From assembly GCA_002507425.1 (NCBI GenBank), contig DAZU01000067.1, forward strand, positions 1 through 64,000: a stretch of 64,000 nucleotides of DNA, read 5' to 3'. This document shows positions 46,601 through 54,118 of the stretch, piece by piece. Origin of the DNA: Euryarchaeota archaeon UBA53. GTDB taxonomy: Archaea; Thermoplasmatota; Poseidoniia; Poseidoniales; Poseidoniaceae. Each line of letters begins with the position of its first letter. Position 1 is the first letter of the stretch. The notes under the pieces were generated by a model. The model was given only the letters and a program-made list of their open reading frames with translations. It was not told the origin of the DNA and did not search any database. A program made the translations under genes and the position numbers.

Positions 46601-47553
46601 ATAGTCTAAGAAGAAAATTAGACAAGTTTGGAGATTTCAACATGCTTGCAATAGAACAATATGACGCTTGTAAATCTAGATTAGACGAGATGAAAGGTGA
46701 TTTCAAAATCCTTCAGGAAAGGAGGAAGAAATTACTCGACATAACAGATAAACTTGAATCTCAGAGAAAAACAAGGCTACTTTCCACATTAAAAGAAGTG
46801 AATAAGAACTTCAAGGTAGTTTACAATAGACTATCGAATGGTGGTAGAGGGGAATTGTTCCTTGAGAATCCTGAGGAACCATTCAAAGGCGGTCTCGACA
46901 TGTGGGCACAGCCTCGTGGCAAGTCAAACAAATCTAGGTTGCAAGGGCTTTCAGGAGGAGAAAAATCCATGGCTTCTTTATCCTTGATATTTGCAATCCA
47001 AGATCACGATCCCAGTCCTTTCTATTACTTTGATGAGGTAGACCAGAACCTGGATGTTCCAAACTCTAAACTAATCGCAACCGAATGTAGAAACCGAAGT
47101 GAAGCAGCGCAGTTCATAATGGTGACACTTCGCAAGGTCTCTCTTGAACTTGCAGACCACCACATAGGAATCACTCATGGTGGAGATGGTTGTTCGAGAA
47201 GAATAGTTGATTTCGATAGAGATAGAGCAATCAAGCTTGGAGCCGAGGCAGAGAAAGAGGCTTCACAAGCGTCTGATAAGAACCATTCGAGGATTGAAGA
47301 AGCCAAGGCAATAGCAGAAAACATGCCCGAGGTTCCTGACCCATTGCCTGCTCCAAAAAGCCTCGGAGGTCTGTTAAGTCATATTCCTGATGAAAGTCCA
47401 GATTCTAGTGATGGTTTCACAGCCCTAGCAGATAGGGCTGGAGAACTTACTGAAGATATTAATCAGAGAAGAGAGATTGTAAGTGAGTTTCTAGCTACTG
47501 AAGGCGTTGAAAAAGAGGTTGAATCAGATATCGAGGCGGATTCGGAGGCTTGA
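43660..47553 (+). CDS. smc: Chromosome segregation protein SMC
   Basis: A 1297-residue SMC ATPase. Walker A is GPNGSGKSNCGDAVQFVLGA at residue 31 onward; two long coiled coils flank a hinge (about residues 515-660, with GELKGIIGTISELC and VTLGGEITESGGAMIGGS). The C-terminal head has the signature LQGLSGGEKSMASLSLIFA and Walker B FYYFDEVDQNLD. About 115 residues after the head (from ITHGGDGCSRR) form an unusual acidic, charged tail. The ATG follows GAGGGAAAGGG. It overlaps the region of scpA start, giving a condensin operon smc-scpA-scpB. Confidence 0.96.
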   Translation: MYLKTLEVENFKSFKGEATIPFDRGFTAITGPNGSGKSNCGDAVQFVLGARSAKVLRAQNSKDLIFNGGKSNRPARNAKVTLVFANPILSNGRRRLPIDSDEVRMTREVRLTKSNNTVSTYLLNGEESNQKSFHRLLGQANARPDGYNIVLQGDVTRLSSMTAMERRRVLDSVAGVTSYDDEIRKAEKQKSQVEDFIDRISLVEEEQKARLKTLEKEKVTAEKAKSTKEEYDAANIVLQQSKHLSAKAEIQHHAEEKARFLSEASKLEENVKASEKILLDLDDKIGDLERQISEAMGGDKGGLIDEINSLQVSIALNKDHISDSESADATDAEILMGLEDEIKSAKEDLDIHIQNLVSAKEALAESERAYQECESIESSIRDSLESSGDANASLSRALTKANEEFEDSRETLQNSRIDVEKLANEADIVAEQLSRAEEDVDDARLACDDVQLRMEELGDINPQNDLSSLADELRSAQGAEKRLIDESSAVDRRLQEAERRLSSARTELDKRSGSNGMAPGAAAVMAARDRGELKGIIGTISELCAPKNPDHADALATAVGGGMNSVVVENDQIAAQAMALLKSRKLGRATFLPLNKMQANRASGKAAMSVNKPGVLGFAHELLEYDPRISAAVAYALRNTLVVDNISTARKLMGGVRLVTLGGEITESGGAMIGGSRQKMKTGFGGKIHGAGEVEKLVTEVDRLSLMAQTVASALREARTRQNEIRGKINSLAEDDNSFKAGSLKTELDLAQKSLNKAREKASEIENRLAKLEAEHSDKLSILEEAEEALIKAEAKREKAAEDLRDSSPDEIKQKLLEAQTRRIEAEGIATKAEVTLDSGKEKEELLNERLDSFTSRADEIQANMAGRSQSIKSWKNKIQEQSKILSEKESERSKLLDEHEELELNRRSLVDDRAQVRAEANQMASNAINSKSLANEITHALAVKEKALADLLVEMELEEIPIASLNDMIPNVGDAEKEVNSLRRKLDKFGDFNMLAIEQYDACKSRLDEMKGDFKILQERRKKLLDITDKLESQRKTRLLSTLKEVNKNFKVVYNRLSNGGRGELFLENPEEPFKGGLDMWAQPRGKSNKSRLQGLSGGEKSMASLSLIFAIQDHDPSPFYYFDEVDQNLDVPNSKLIATECRNRSEAAQFIMVTLRKVSLELADHHIGITHGGDGCSRRIVDFDRDRAIKLGAEAEKEASQASDKNHSRIEEAKAIAENMPEVPDPLPAPKSLGGLLSHIPDESPDSSDGFTALADRAGELTEDINQRREIVSEFLATEGVEKEVESDIEADSEA

Positions 47554-47555
47554 GA

Positions 47556-48716
47556 ATGCAACAATCAGTTCTAGATGGCTGGTTTTTGCGACAAGACATT
47601 CTTGACCAATTAGTCAGTCAAGATGAAGATGTCAGTGAGGCCGAGAGGTATGCAGATAGGATTCTTAGAATCGCACAAGAAGAGAGTGCAGAACATCAGG
47701 TTTTATCCGATCCGTTTGACAGGTCTGTTGCCCTTGTTCTATCCTTAATTCGAGAAGAGGGTATGGATCCTTGGAACATAGATCTCTCAGCATTTTTGAA
47801 ACTCTTTACTCAACGGGTTAGAAAGGAGGCATCGGGTTTAGATCTACCAGCTTGTGGTAGGTTGATACGCATGTCCTGGGAGGTTCTCACTCAGCAGGCC
47901 TCAAGTTTGTTTGATCGAGTAATAGCAATGGATATAGAGGACGATGATGATTTCTTTGACTTTGGTTGGGAATCTGAATATGATGATAATGAATTCATTT
48001 TTACCACAACAGTATTGGAAGGCGATGCAGATAATTTGCTGCCTTCGTTTTTCGATGAGCGCCTAAGGAGAGAGGAAGGGCGCCCATCCACTCTCGGAGA
48101 GTTGCTTTCGGCTCTAAAGGATGCGTGTGATGAGGCTGAGATTTTAAAGGCAAAAGATGACTATAGAAAGGCTCATGCAGTTGAACTAAAAAATATGTTA
48201 GACAACGTTGGTTCTAGAATGCATAAGGAGGATATGGAAGGGGACATTAGAAGATGCTGGACTGCAATGAGAAATGTCATTTCCATACAAGGACAATCTA
48301 AGGTTCCCGTTAAAGATGTGACAAAGAAATTGTCTAAAATTTTGATAGAAACCTTCGGAGAGATTCCAGAGGGCTACGAGGTTGAATCGAAAATAACATC
48401 ATTCGTCGCAGGTTTATTTCTGACTCACCGTGGTTATGCGTGGATTAGCCAAGATGGGCCTGATGACCCAATAATGCTTGAAGACAGGTGGCCTGACGCA
48501 ACTACATTTGACGAAGTTACTGTTTTAGCTGAAAAAATGATTCAGAGTGATTCCAAGTCAATTAGTGAAGATGAGACAGAATCAATGCGGCATGCAGCAA
48601 AGCTTGCAGAAAGAGCCAGACTTGCTGCTGAGAAAGAAAGATTGGAACGTGAAGAAAAAGAGAGGCTAGCTAAGGCTGCCTTATCGAATAATCCTGAAGA
48701 TTGGTTAGTGGAGTAA
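47556..48716 (+). CDS. scpA: Segregation and condensation protein A
   Basis: A 386-residue kleisin. LVLSLIREEGMDPWNIDLSA, then FLKLFTQRVR, is the ScpA N-terminal signature that contacts the SMC neck. The middle is acidic (EDDDDFFDFGWESEYDDN), then a helical linker and a C-terminal winged-helix-like region (about residues 245-320), followed by a Lys/Glu-rich coiled tail. ATG 47556 is 2 bases after the smc stop with GGAGG upstream; TTG 47550 overlaps the stop. It bridges the SMC heads. Confidence 0.9.
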   Translation: MQQSVLDGWFLRQDILDQLVSQDEDVSEAERYADRILRIAQEESAEHQVLSDPFDRSVALVLSLIREEGMDPWNIDLSAFLKLFTQRVRKEASGLDLPACGRLIRMSWEVLTQQASSLFDRVIAMDIEDDDDFFDFGWESEYDDNEFIFTTTVLEGDADNLLPSFFDERLRREEGRPSTLGELLSALKDACDEAEILKAKDDYRKAHAVELKNMLDNVGSRMHKEDMEGDIRRCWTAMRNVISIQGQSKVPVKDVTKKLSKILIETFGEIPEGYEVESKITSFVAGLFLTHRGYAWISQDGPDDPIMLEDRWPDATTFDEVTVLAEKMIQSDSKSISEDETESMRHAAKLAERARLAAEKERLEREEKERLAKAALSNNPEDWLVE

Positions 48717-48722
48717 GGAGGT
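48715..48722 (+). promoter_or_regulatory. Strong ribosome-binding site pointing to an ATA start for scpB
   Basis: AAGGAGGT sits across the end of scpA. Six bases (ATTTGC) after it is the codon ATA at 48729 in the scpB frame. No ATG, GTG or TTG exists in that frame between the site and 48906, so this site decides the unusual start. Confidence 0.75.
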
Positions 48723-48728
48723 ATTTGC

Positions 48729-49337
48729 ATAACAGAAATTCCCATTGAAACATTACTCGAAGCCACCCTCTTTAGCGCTGGAAGGTCACTCGGTGTTGAA
48801 GAATTATCTGAAAACTTAGGTTATGACGAAGAAGAAATTACAGAATCTCTCACAAACCTTCAATCAACTTTCAAAAGAAGGAGAGGCGGGGGCCTGCAGG
48901 TTGTTATGATAGGTAAAAAATGGGCCATGGAGGTAAAACCTAAGATTGCTGAACATTTACCAAAGGAAACCAAATCTGACCTACCTCCTAAGTTGTTAAA
49001 GGCCGCAGCTTTGATAGCATATCATCAACCAATGCCTCAATCGCGTTTGGTAGAATTACTAGGTCAGAAAGCTTACGATCACATCAGAGAACTAGCGCAA
49101 GCAGGTCTAGTGGGGCGGAGGAGAGATGGAAATACAAGAAGGTTAACAACAACTCGAAGATTTTCTGAAATGTTTGGATGTCCTCACACCGATAGGAAGA
49201 AAGTAAAGGCGTGGTTTAGAGAAATGGTTGACTCTTCTGGCCTTCTTGATGGCATGGAAGGGAAATTAGCCCTTAGAGATGAGGTTGAAGATGATGGAAG
49301 CGTCCAAACCACTCTAGGGGTTACTGAATCAGAGTAA
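48729..49337 (+). CDS. scpB: Segregation and condensation protein B, apparent ATA start
   Basis: A 202-residue ScpB with two winged-helix domains that stabilises the ScpA-SMC complex. The N-terminal domain (IETLLEATLFSAGRSLGVEE, then LSENLGYDEEEI) matches ScpB and is only included if translation begins at ATA 48729; the first canonical codon, ATG 48906, would remove 59 residues and most of the first domain. The second domain has AAALIAYHQPMPQSRLVELL. Position, spacing after AAGGAGGT and homology all favour the long form. A base error turning ATG into ATA is the main alternative. The stop abuts the hmgA stop. Confidence 0.88.
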   Translation: MTEIPIETLLEATLFSAGRSLGVEELSENLGYDEEEITESLTNLQSTFKRRRGGGLQVVMIGKKWAMEVKPKIAEHLPKETKSDLPPKLLKAAALIAYHQPMPQSRLVELLGQKAYDHIRELAQAGLVGRRRDGNTRRLTTTRRFSEMFGCPHTDRKKVKAWFREMVDSSGLLDGMEGKLALRDEVEDDGSVQTTLGVTESE

Positions 49338-50636
49338 TCAAGCCTTGCGTAAACTTTCAAGCGTCTCTTTTACCAGTTGTTGTGTTACAGGTCCCTTTTG
49401 CGAGTTTACAATTCCAGCGACTATCTCAATTTCTTCTCCAATTGCTCCTGCGCTTACTGCCATATTTCTGGCATGCAGTTTCATGTGACCTGCTTGTATT
49501 CCACTTGTAGCTAAAGCACGCATGGCGCCTAGATTTTGCGCTAACCCAGCGGCTGCAATTACTCCAGCCAATTCCTTTGCTGACTCAACGCCTAATATTG
49601 ATAGGTTGGCTTTTGCAACGGGATGCACTTTAGATGCTCCTCCAACTATTCCAACAGCCATTGGCGTTTCTATTCTACCGACTAAGTTTCCATCACTATC
49701 TTTGTGCCACTTAGTCATGGATGAATACTGGTCATTATCGACCGCAGCCCAAGCATGGCAGCCTGCCTCTATCGCTCTCCAGTCCTGTCCACAGGCCAGT
49801 GCTACTGCGCTTATTGCATTCATGACGCCTTTATTATGCGTAGTGGCTCTGTATGGATCAGACATGGCAAAGTGATGTGCATCCAAAATTGCTGATATTA
49901 TCTTGCTACCGTCTTCTCTGGATCCATCATCAGATAATTCCTCAGGAGAAAAAATGGCTTCGACTCTTGCGAGTCTTTTTGACGCCAGATTTGATAAAAT
50001 TCTGAGGTGGACCTTTCCATTGGTAATTTCTTCGACTTTATCTGTAATCAACTCGGCCATAGTATTCACAGCATTTGCACCCATGGCATCTTTAGTATCT
50101 ACAAGAAGGTGTATAACTAACATCTTACCAGAGTCACTATCTATCTCCCTTACTTCAATATCTTTACATCCTCCACCTAATCTTATCATTGTGGATGGTA
50201 GGGAGTTACACATCTTCATCAGTTCGTATTTTGCTGTCAAGATTGCTTCTCGTGCGATGTCGGTATCTTCTAAATGTAAGACTTGAACTTGGGCAATCAT
50301 AATTGAATCATCGCTTGAAGTTCTAAATCCTCCATTTTTTAGACACCTTTTAGCCATATTACTCGCTGCTGCAATTATGCTCGATTCTTCTACACAGAAT
50401 GGTATTAGGTATGGCTTCCCATCTATAACAAAGTTAGTTGCTACACCGACAGGAAGAGACATTGTCCCGATTACATTCTCGATCATCCTGTCAGCAGCAA
50501 GCTCGTCAAGTTCACCCGTTTTTGATAATGCTGAGATTTCATCTTGTGATAAATTAGATAATTCCGCAACCTTAGCACGTCTATCTTCAACAGATAGTTT
50601 GTAGAACCCTGGAAGTCTACTATCGTCAACTGGCAT
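49338..50636 (-). CDS. hmgA: Hydroxymethylglutaryl-CoA reductase, class II type
   Basis: A 432-residue enzyme reducing HMG-CoA to mevalonate, the committed step to archaeal isoprenoid lipids. ENVIGTMSLPVGVATNFVID with the catalytic glutamate, DAMGANAVN, a lysine block SNLASKRLARV, ATTHNKGVMNAISAVALA and a late GHMKLHARNM histidine follow the class II pattern (Pseudomonas/Archaeoglobus type) rather than the class I eukaryotic/haloarchaeal one. ATG 50636 (AGAGGAAG upstream) is preferred over TTG 50660. It is divergent from the AAA+ operon across the 11-bp repeats and abuts scpB stop to stop. Confidence 0.93.
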   Translation of the reverse strand: MPVDDSRLPGFYKLSVEDRRAKVAELSNLSQDEISALSKTGELDELAADRMIENVIGTMSLPVGVATNFVIDGKPYLIPFCVEESSIIAAASNMAKRCLKNGGFRTSSDDSIMIAQVQVLHLEDTDIAREAILTAKYELMKMCNSLPSTMIRLGGGCKDIEVREIDSDSGKMLVIHLLVDTKDAMGANAVNTMAELITDKVEEITNGKVHLRILSNLASKRLARVEAIFSPEELSDDGSREDGSKIISAILDAHHFAMSDPYRATTHNKGVMNAISAVALACGQDWRAIEAGCHAWAAVDNDQYSSMTKWHKDSDGNLVGRIETPMAVGIVGGASKVHPVAKANLSILGVESAKELAGVIAAAGLAQNLGAMRALATSGIQAGHMKLHARNMAVSAGAIGEEIEIVAGIVNSQKGPVTQQLVKETLESLRKA

Positions 50637-50709
50637 TATGCTTCCTCTGTTAACTCCCAAGGGATGCTTGTTGATGAATGAACCGACGATTTAACGTAAT
50701 AACTAACGC

Positions 50710-50742
50710 GTTAATTATATGTTAACTAAACGTTAATTAAAT
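50710..50742. repeat. Three tandem 11-bp repeats (GTTAATTAAAT-like)
   Basis: GTTAATTATAT, GTTAACTAAAC and GTTAATTAAAT follow one another without gaps at 50710, 50721 and 50732. Further GTTAA/TTAAC copies lie at 50649, 50691 and 50778, and a TAACGCGTTA palindrome at 50704-50713. An 11-base period puts each copy on the same face of the helix, as for operator or iteron arrays. The array is between hmgA and the divergent AAA+ gene. Confidence 0.6.
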
Positions 50743-50797
50743 ACAAATCAGATGCTTCGTATAACAATTTACGCGTCTTAACAGGTCTCAAAAGCGC

Positions 50798-50811
50798 TTC
50801 ACTTTAGTGAA
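50798..50811. promoter_or_regulatory. TTCACT-TT-AGTGAA palindrome upstream of the AAA+ operon
   Basis: A 14-base inverted repeat with 6-bp arms and a 2-base centre ends 32 bases before ATG 50844. It would suit a dimeric regulator at the core promoter. Function inferred from position and symmetry. Confidence 0.4.
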
Positions 50812-50843
50812 ACATCATATAGTCTCTAAAATTAGATGTGATT

Positions 50844-52406
50844 ATGACAGAAGAATTCCCTGTTTTGGGTTTACCTGCATTGAGGGAGAATCCATTCAAA
50901 GCTCGACCGCTTGAACCAGGACAATCAAAACTTCTTGTTGCAAGAGATCAGATAAGTGCGAGGTGGGCAAGATTCTTGAGGAATAGAACTCCAAGGTTGA
51001 TATTGCTTATTGGAGAGAGAGGCTCTGGGCGCTCGTCACTTATGAGATGCTTGTCTTCCGAGACTACAAAGAGTGTTCATCTCGACATGTTTCCAACAGA
51101 AAATCACTCACACAGCATCCTTAACGAATTATTTGTTTCTTTAATAGGATTTGATGTTCCTTCCAGCACTCAAGAAATAGCATCTAGATTAGTATCTTTT
51201 ACTGAAAATCTAGAAGGGCCAATACCGCTAATTTCTCTAGACTTCCCAAATGTTGATGGGGGGCAACTATCTCAGGTTATATCAAATTTAATATCTCCAA
51301 TAGAGCGCCTAAACGCAGTAGTTGTAATATCACTCTCAACAGAACAAAGAGCCCAGTGGCCTACAACTTTAGTAGATAGGTTTGACCATGATGATATTAT
51401 ATTGCCTATGGAGCACCATGATGTCAAAAAATTGTGTGAATCAAGAATCGCAACTGCTTCAAAATTGGGATGGGAAATGCCTGATGAGGCGGTTGAATAT
51501 GTAATGGAAAAGACAAATGGGTCTCCGTATAAGGTAATGCGCCTTCTGAGGGCTATCGTTGATGAGGAAAGAGCAAACCCTCGCAAGATTAAGTATGTTG
51601 AATCACTTGAAACCCCTGAATTCAAAGAAGTTGAAGATATAGAAGAAGAGATTTATTCAAACGAACCTGATAACGCAAAAGAGGTTTTTGACAATGGATT
51701 CGATTTAAATTTAGATAGTCTAGAAATGCCAACGAGTGACTTCCAAATTAATCCAAAGCCAGTTCCATCTATGGGGGGATTCGGGGCACTTGTAGCAAGA
51801 AATCGTCAGAATAAAGGAATGGCACCTCGTTTTGAAAAAAATGAAGTCGACCAAGGAAATCCAGAAAGTTTAGTTGGAGATCCAAACCAATTGTGGATTG
51901 CAGATGATCCAAATGCTACTCTTATACAGTCTGTCCAAGAAACCATAGAAATCGAGGAAAATTATGTAACAGATGAGCATGATATTTCTCATGAGGAAGT
52001 TGAGAAAGTACAATCCAGTGGTGATGTTGAAGGTTTGTTCTCGCAACTTTTGGACGCTATCGGTGTTCCAAACGGTTTAGGTTTAGCAGACTTACTTTCA
52101 GCCCTCCGTAGGCCAGTTATTGGGACGAGAGATAGTAGTCCACTAGATGTTCAAACTCTTAGGAATCTTTCAAGAGGAGAAGCAATTCTGGTAGAGGTTG
52201 CATCTGAACGAGAAATATCTCCATCCGATGCTCGGTTACAAGATAGGTTAAAGATAGGAAGACCTAGAATGTCACAGATGTGTAATCGGCTCTATAGGAG
52301 CGGAATACTTTCAGTGCAGCAAAAAGGAAGATCTAGAATGTTCAGATTGACAAACGATGCAAGGGCTCAATTGGTTGCATGGGGAATGATGGAGGCGAGC
52401 ATATGA
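50844..52406 (+). CDS. Orc1/Cdc6-like AAA+ protein with altered Walker motifs and winged helix
   Basis: A 520-residue protein. After NPFKARPLEPGQSKLLVARD comes an AAA+ core whose P-loop is GERGSGRSS (residues 57-65): arginine replaces the essential lysine. The Walker B region is ISLDFPNVDG, without the usual DE. The lid (EAVEYVMEKTNGSPYKVMRL) looks Orc1/Cdc6- or STAND-like. A disordered acidic linker (about 260-400) leads to a C-terminal winged-helix DNA-binding segment (SDARLQDRLKIGRPRMSQMC). It probably binds DNA without normal ATP turnover. First gene of an operon with a beta-propeller and DUF357 protein; ATGA overlap with the next gene. ATG 50844 preferred over GTG 50838. Confidence 0.68.
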   Translation: MTEEFPVLGLPALRENPFKARPLEPGQSKLLVARDQISARWARFLRNRTPRLILLIGERGSGRSSLMRCLSSETTKSVHLDMFPTENHSHSILNELFVSLIGFDVPSSTQEIASRLVSFTENLEGPIPLISLDFPNVDGGQLSQVISNLISPIERLNAVVVISLSTEQRAQWPTTLVDRFDHDDIILPMEHHDVKKLCESRIATASKLGWEMPDEAVEYVMEKTNGSPYKVMRLLRAIVDEERANPRKIKYVESLETPEFKEVEDIEEEIYSNEPDNAKEVFDNGFDLNLDSLEMPTSDFQINPKPVPSMGGFGALVARNRQNKGMAPRFEKNEVDQGNPESLVGDPNQLWIADDPNATLIQSVQETIEIEENYVTDEHDISHEEVEKVQSSGDVEGLFSQLLDAIGVPNGLGLADLLSALRRPVIGTRDSSPLDVQTLRNLSRGEAILVEVASEREISPSDARLQDRLKIGRPRMSQMCNRLYRSGILSVQQKGRSRMFRLTNDARAQLVAWGMMEASI

Positions 52407-53431
52407 CTTGGACTGTGGCCAGATCATGGCAAGCACCTAGCATTATTTCTAATGCGACTAGAGTAGGCAATTACTTACTAGTAGCTCATGGTCTTGAATT
52501 AGTTCTTTTAGATGATGAGTTGGAGCAGAGGTGGAACAAGAAACTACCGTTTAGAGTTCATGCTGCTGCGCATGATTCTGGAAAAATTGGTGTCTTGTAC
52601 GGACACGGATTTCATTTGCTGAAGGCCAGTGATGGTTCTCAATTAGGGGAGGGAAGATCAACTCAAGGAGGCTTTAGCGATATCTTACCTCGACCAGGAG
52701 GTGGATGGGTTGTGTCATGTAGAAAAGGTCAATTGCATGTTTTCAACCAAGATGGTAGAGGATTGAAACGATTTGAAGTTGGAGGTGTTAGACGCTTAGT
52801 TGGGTGGTTTGACCGAGAACATCTATTGTGGCAAGATGAGGATGGAAAACTTCGGTGTGCAAGGTTAGCTAGGGAGGATTCGCAAAGGCTGCTTGAAGAC
52901 AGAGTTTGGTCATGGGTTAGCAAGATGTCTGGTGGAAGATTACTCATGCAGAGTGCAGATGGAATGCTTTGGGAGGGTTCACCACACCCTTATGGCTGGG
53001 ATAGCTTAGATACCATCGACACTAGGTCACTAGAACCATTATCCGCACATAGAGCAGGTGACGGATGGTGGGTTCTATCGATCGAAGGTAGCCTCACATC
53101 AATGACAGAAGATGTCGATATTGAGTCAATAAATACCGATTTAGGTGAGAACCTTGTTGGTTTAGCCGCAGATACAATGGCAACTGTAAGGCGGGACGGG
53201 ATGGTCAGAATTTGGCAATCTCCAGATATGGCAGAACTAAGAAGAGTTGAAATGCAAAAAATGGTTGCTGAGGCGAAGGCTGCTAGTGATTGGGAAGAGC
53301 GAAGACAAATTTTCAAGCGAGCCTGTGATGCTGAGGAACAAGGAAGAATATCACTTGCAATCGGTTTGTATGAATCACTTGGAAGGTCTAGCGACGTAAA
53401 TCGATTGATGAAAAGGCAGAGAGGGAATTGA
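52403..53431 (+). CDS. Beta-propeller (WD/PQQ-like) protein
   Basis: A 342-residue cytoplasmic protein with repeated strand patterns: LVAHGLELVLLDDELEQRW, GVLYGHGFHLLKASDGSQL, WVVSCRKGQLHVFNQDGRGL, LLWQDEDGKLRCA, and VRRDGMVRIWQSPDMAELR. Tryptophan and DG turns suggest a six- or seven-blade propeller; the last 50 residues are helical (AEEQGRISLAIGLYESLG). It has no signal peptide. The start ATG 52403 overlaps the AAA+ stop as ATGA after GGAGG, so the two are co-translated. Likely a protein-interaction partner of the AAA+ protein. Confidence 0.65.
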   Translation: MTWTVARSWQAPSIISNATRVGNYLLVAHGLELVLLDDELEQRWNKKLPFRVHAAAHDSGKIGVLYGHGFHLLKASDGSQLGEGRSTQGGFSDILPRPGGGWVVSCRKGQLHVFNQDGRGLKRFEVGGVRRLVGWFDREHLLWQDEDGKLRCARLAREDSQRLLEDRVWSWVSKMSGGRLLMQSADGMLWEGSPHPYGWDSLDTIDTRSLEPLSAHRAGDGWWVLSIEGSLTSMTEDVDIESINTDLGENLVGLAADTMATVRRDGMVRIWQSPDMAELRRVEMQKMVAEAKAASDWEERRQIFKRACDAEEQGRISLAIGLYESLGRSSDVNRLMKRQRGN

Positions 53432-53728
53432 ATGGAGATAAATAATAAATTATCCAAAGAAAAGGTTGAGCATTACCTAAACCTAACAAAAAAAGCTAGG
53501 GAAAAAGCGACTCCAATTCCAGAAGAAGGCAGCAGCGACTGGGAAAAACTAGAAATTATGCTCAAAATGGCAGATGACTATTCTAGCGATGCTCAATTTT
53601 TCATGGAAAATGGTGATTATGTCAGGGCATTTGGTGCAATAAACTATGCGCATGCTTGGATAGATGCAGGCGTTAGGTTAAGATTGCTAGATGGCCATGG
53701 AGACGACCAATTATTCACTCTTCCATGA
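53432..53728 (+). CDS. DUF357 family protein
   Basis: A 98-residue helical protein matching archaeal DUF357: KVEHYLNLTKKAREKA, MLKMADDYSSDAQFFMENGD and YVRAFGAINYAHAWIDAG. It begins on the base after the propeller stop. The family is widespread in archaea and has no established function. Third and last gene of the AAA+ operon. Confidence 0.85.
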   Translation: MEINNKLSKEKVEHYLNLTKKAREKATPIPEEGSSDWEKLEIMLKMADDYSSDAQFFMENGDYVRAFGAINYAHAWIDAGVRLRLLDGHGDDQLFTLP

Positions 53729-53747
53729 TAGGTCAATCTCTCTAATA

Positions 53748-54113
53748 TTATGACATAACATATCTTAGGTGGCTTCTACCAATTACTTCAATCCACGGAA
53801 GACTAGCTCTAGAAAGCCGTCTTTTAAGTTCAGTATCAACGGTAAGAATTGGAAATTTGTTATTAGAGGCTACCGCAAATAATTGGTCGTCTGTATGTTT
53901 CCCAGCTTCAATAGGGGTGTCCAATAGAATAGATTTTTTCAACAGCATTGGAATCATCAGGTTAATTCCATCAATTTCTCTTAACTCGTCTAAAACCCTA
54001 GGTATAATTGCTAATTGTTTGATTCCAGAACATTCTAGTAGAGCTTTGTCAATATTCAGATTTGATTCAATTACAGCAACCCATCCACAAGTGTCAACAA
54101 GGACGCATTGCAT
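53748..54113 (-). CDS. PIN-domain ribonuclease-like protein (Fcf1-related group)
   Basis: A 121-residue PIN domain. The four acidic positions are visible: VDTCGWV (Asp), VLDELREIDG (Glu), HTDDQLFAVA (Asp pair) and LTVDTELKRRL (Asp). Archaea regularly encode this Fcf1-like (COG1412-type) protein directly after aIF2 gamma, and members are suspected in rRNA processing. ATG 54113 lies 5 bases after the aIF2 gamma stop; a longer start at 54152 would overlap it. No antitoxin partner is present, which argues against a VapC toxin. Confidence 0.82.
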   Translation of the reverse strand: MQCVLVDTCGWVAVIESNLNIDKALLECSGIKQLAIIPRVLDELREIDGINLMIPMLLKKSILLDTPIEAGKHTDDQLFAVASNNKFPILTVDTELKRRLSRASLPWIEVIGRSHLRYVMS

Positions 54114-54118
54114 GGCAA

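Noticed and set aside
53748..54113. PIN domain considered as a VapC toxin
   Set aside because: No antitoxin gene is adjacent, and the location after aIF2 gamma is the conserved place for the archaeal Fcf1-like protein.
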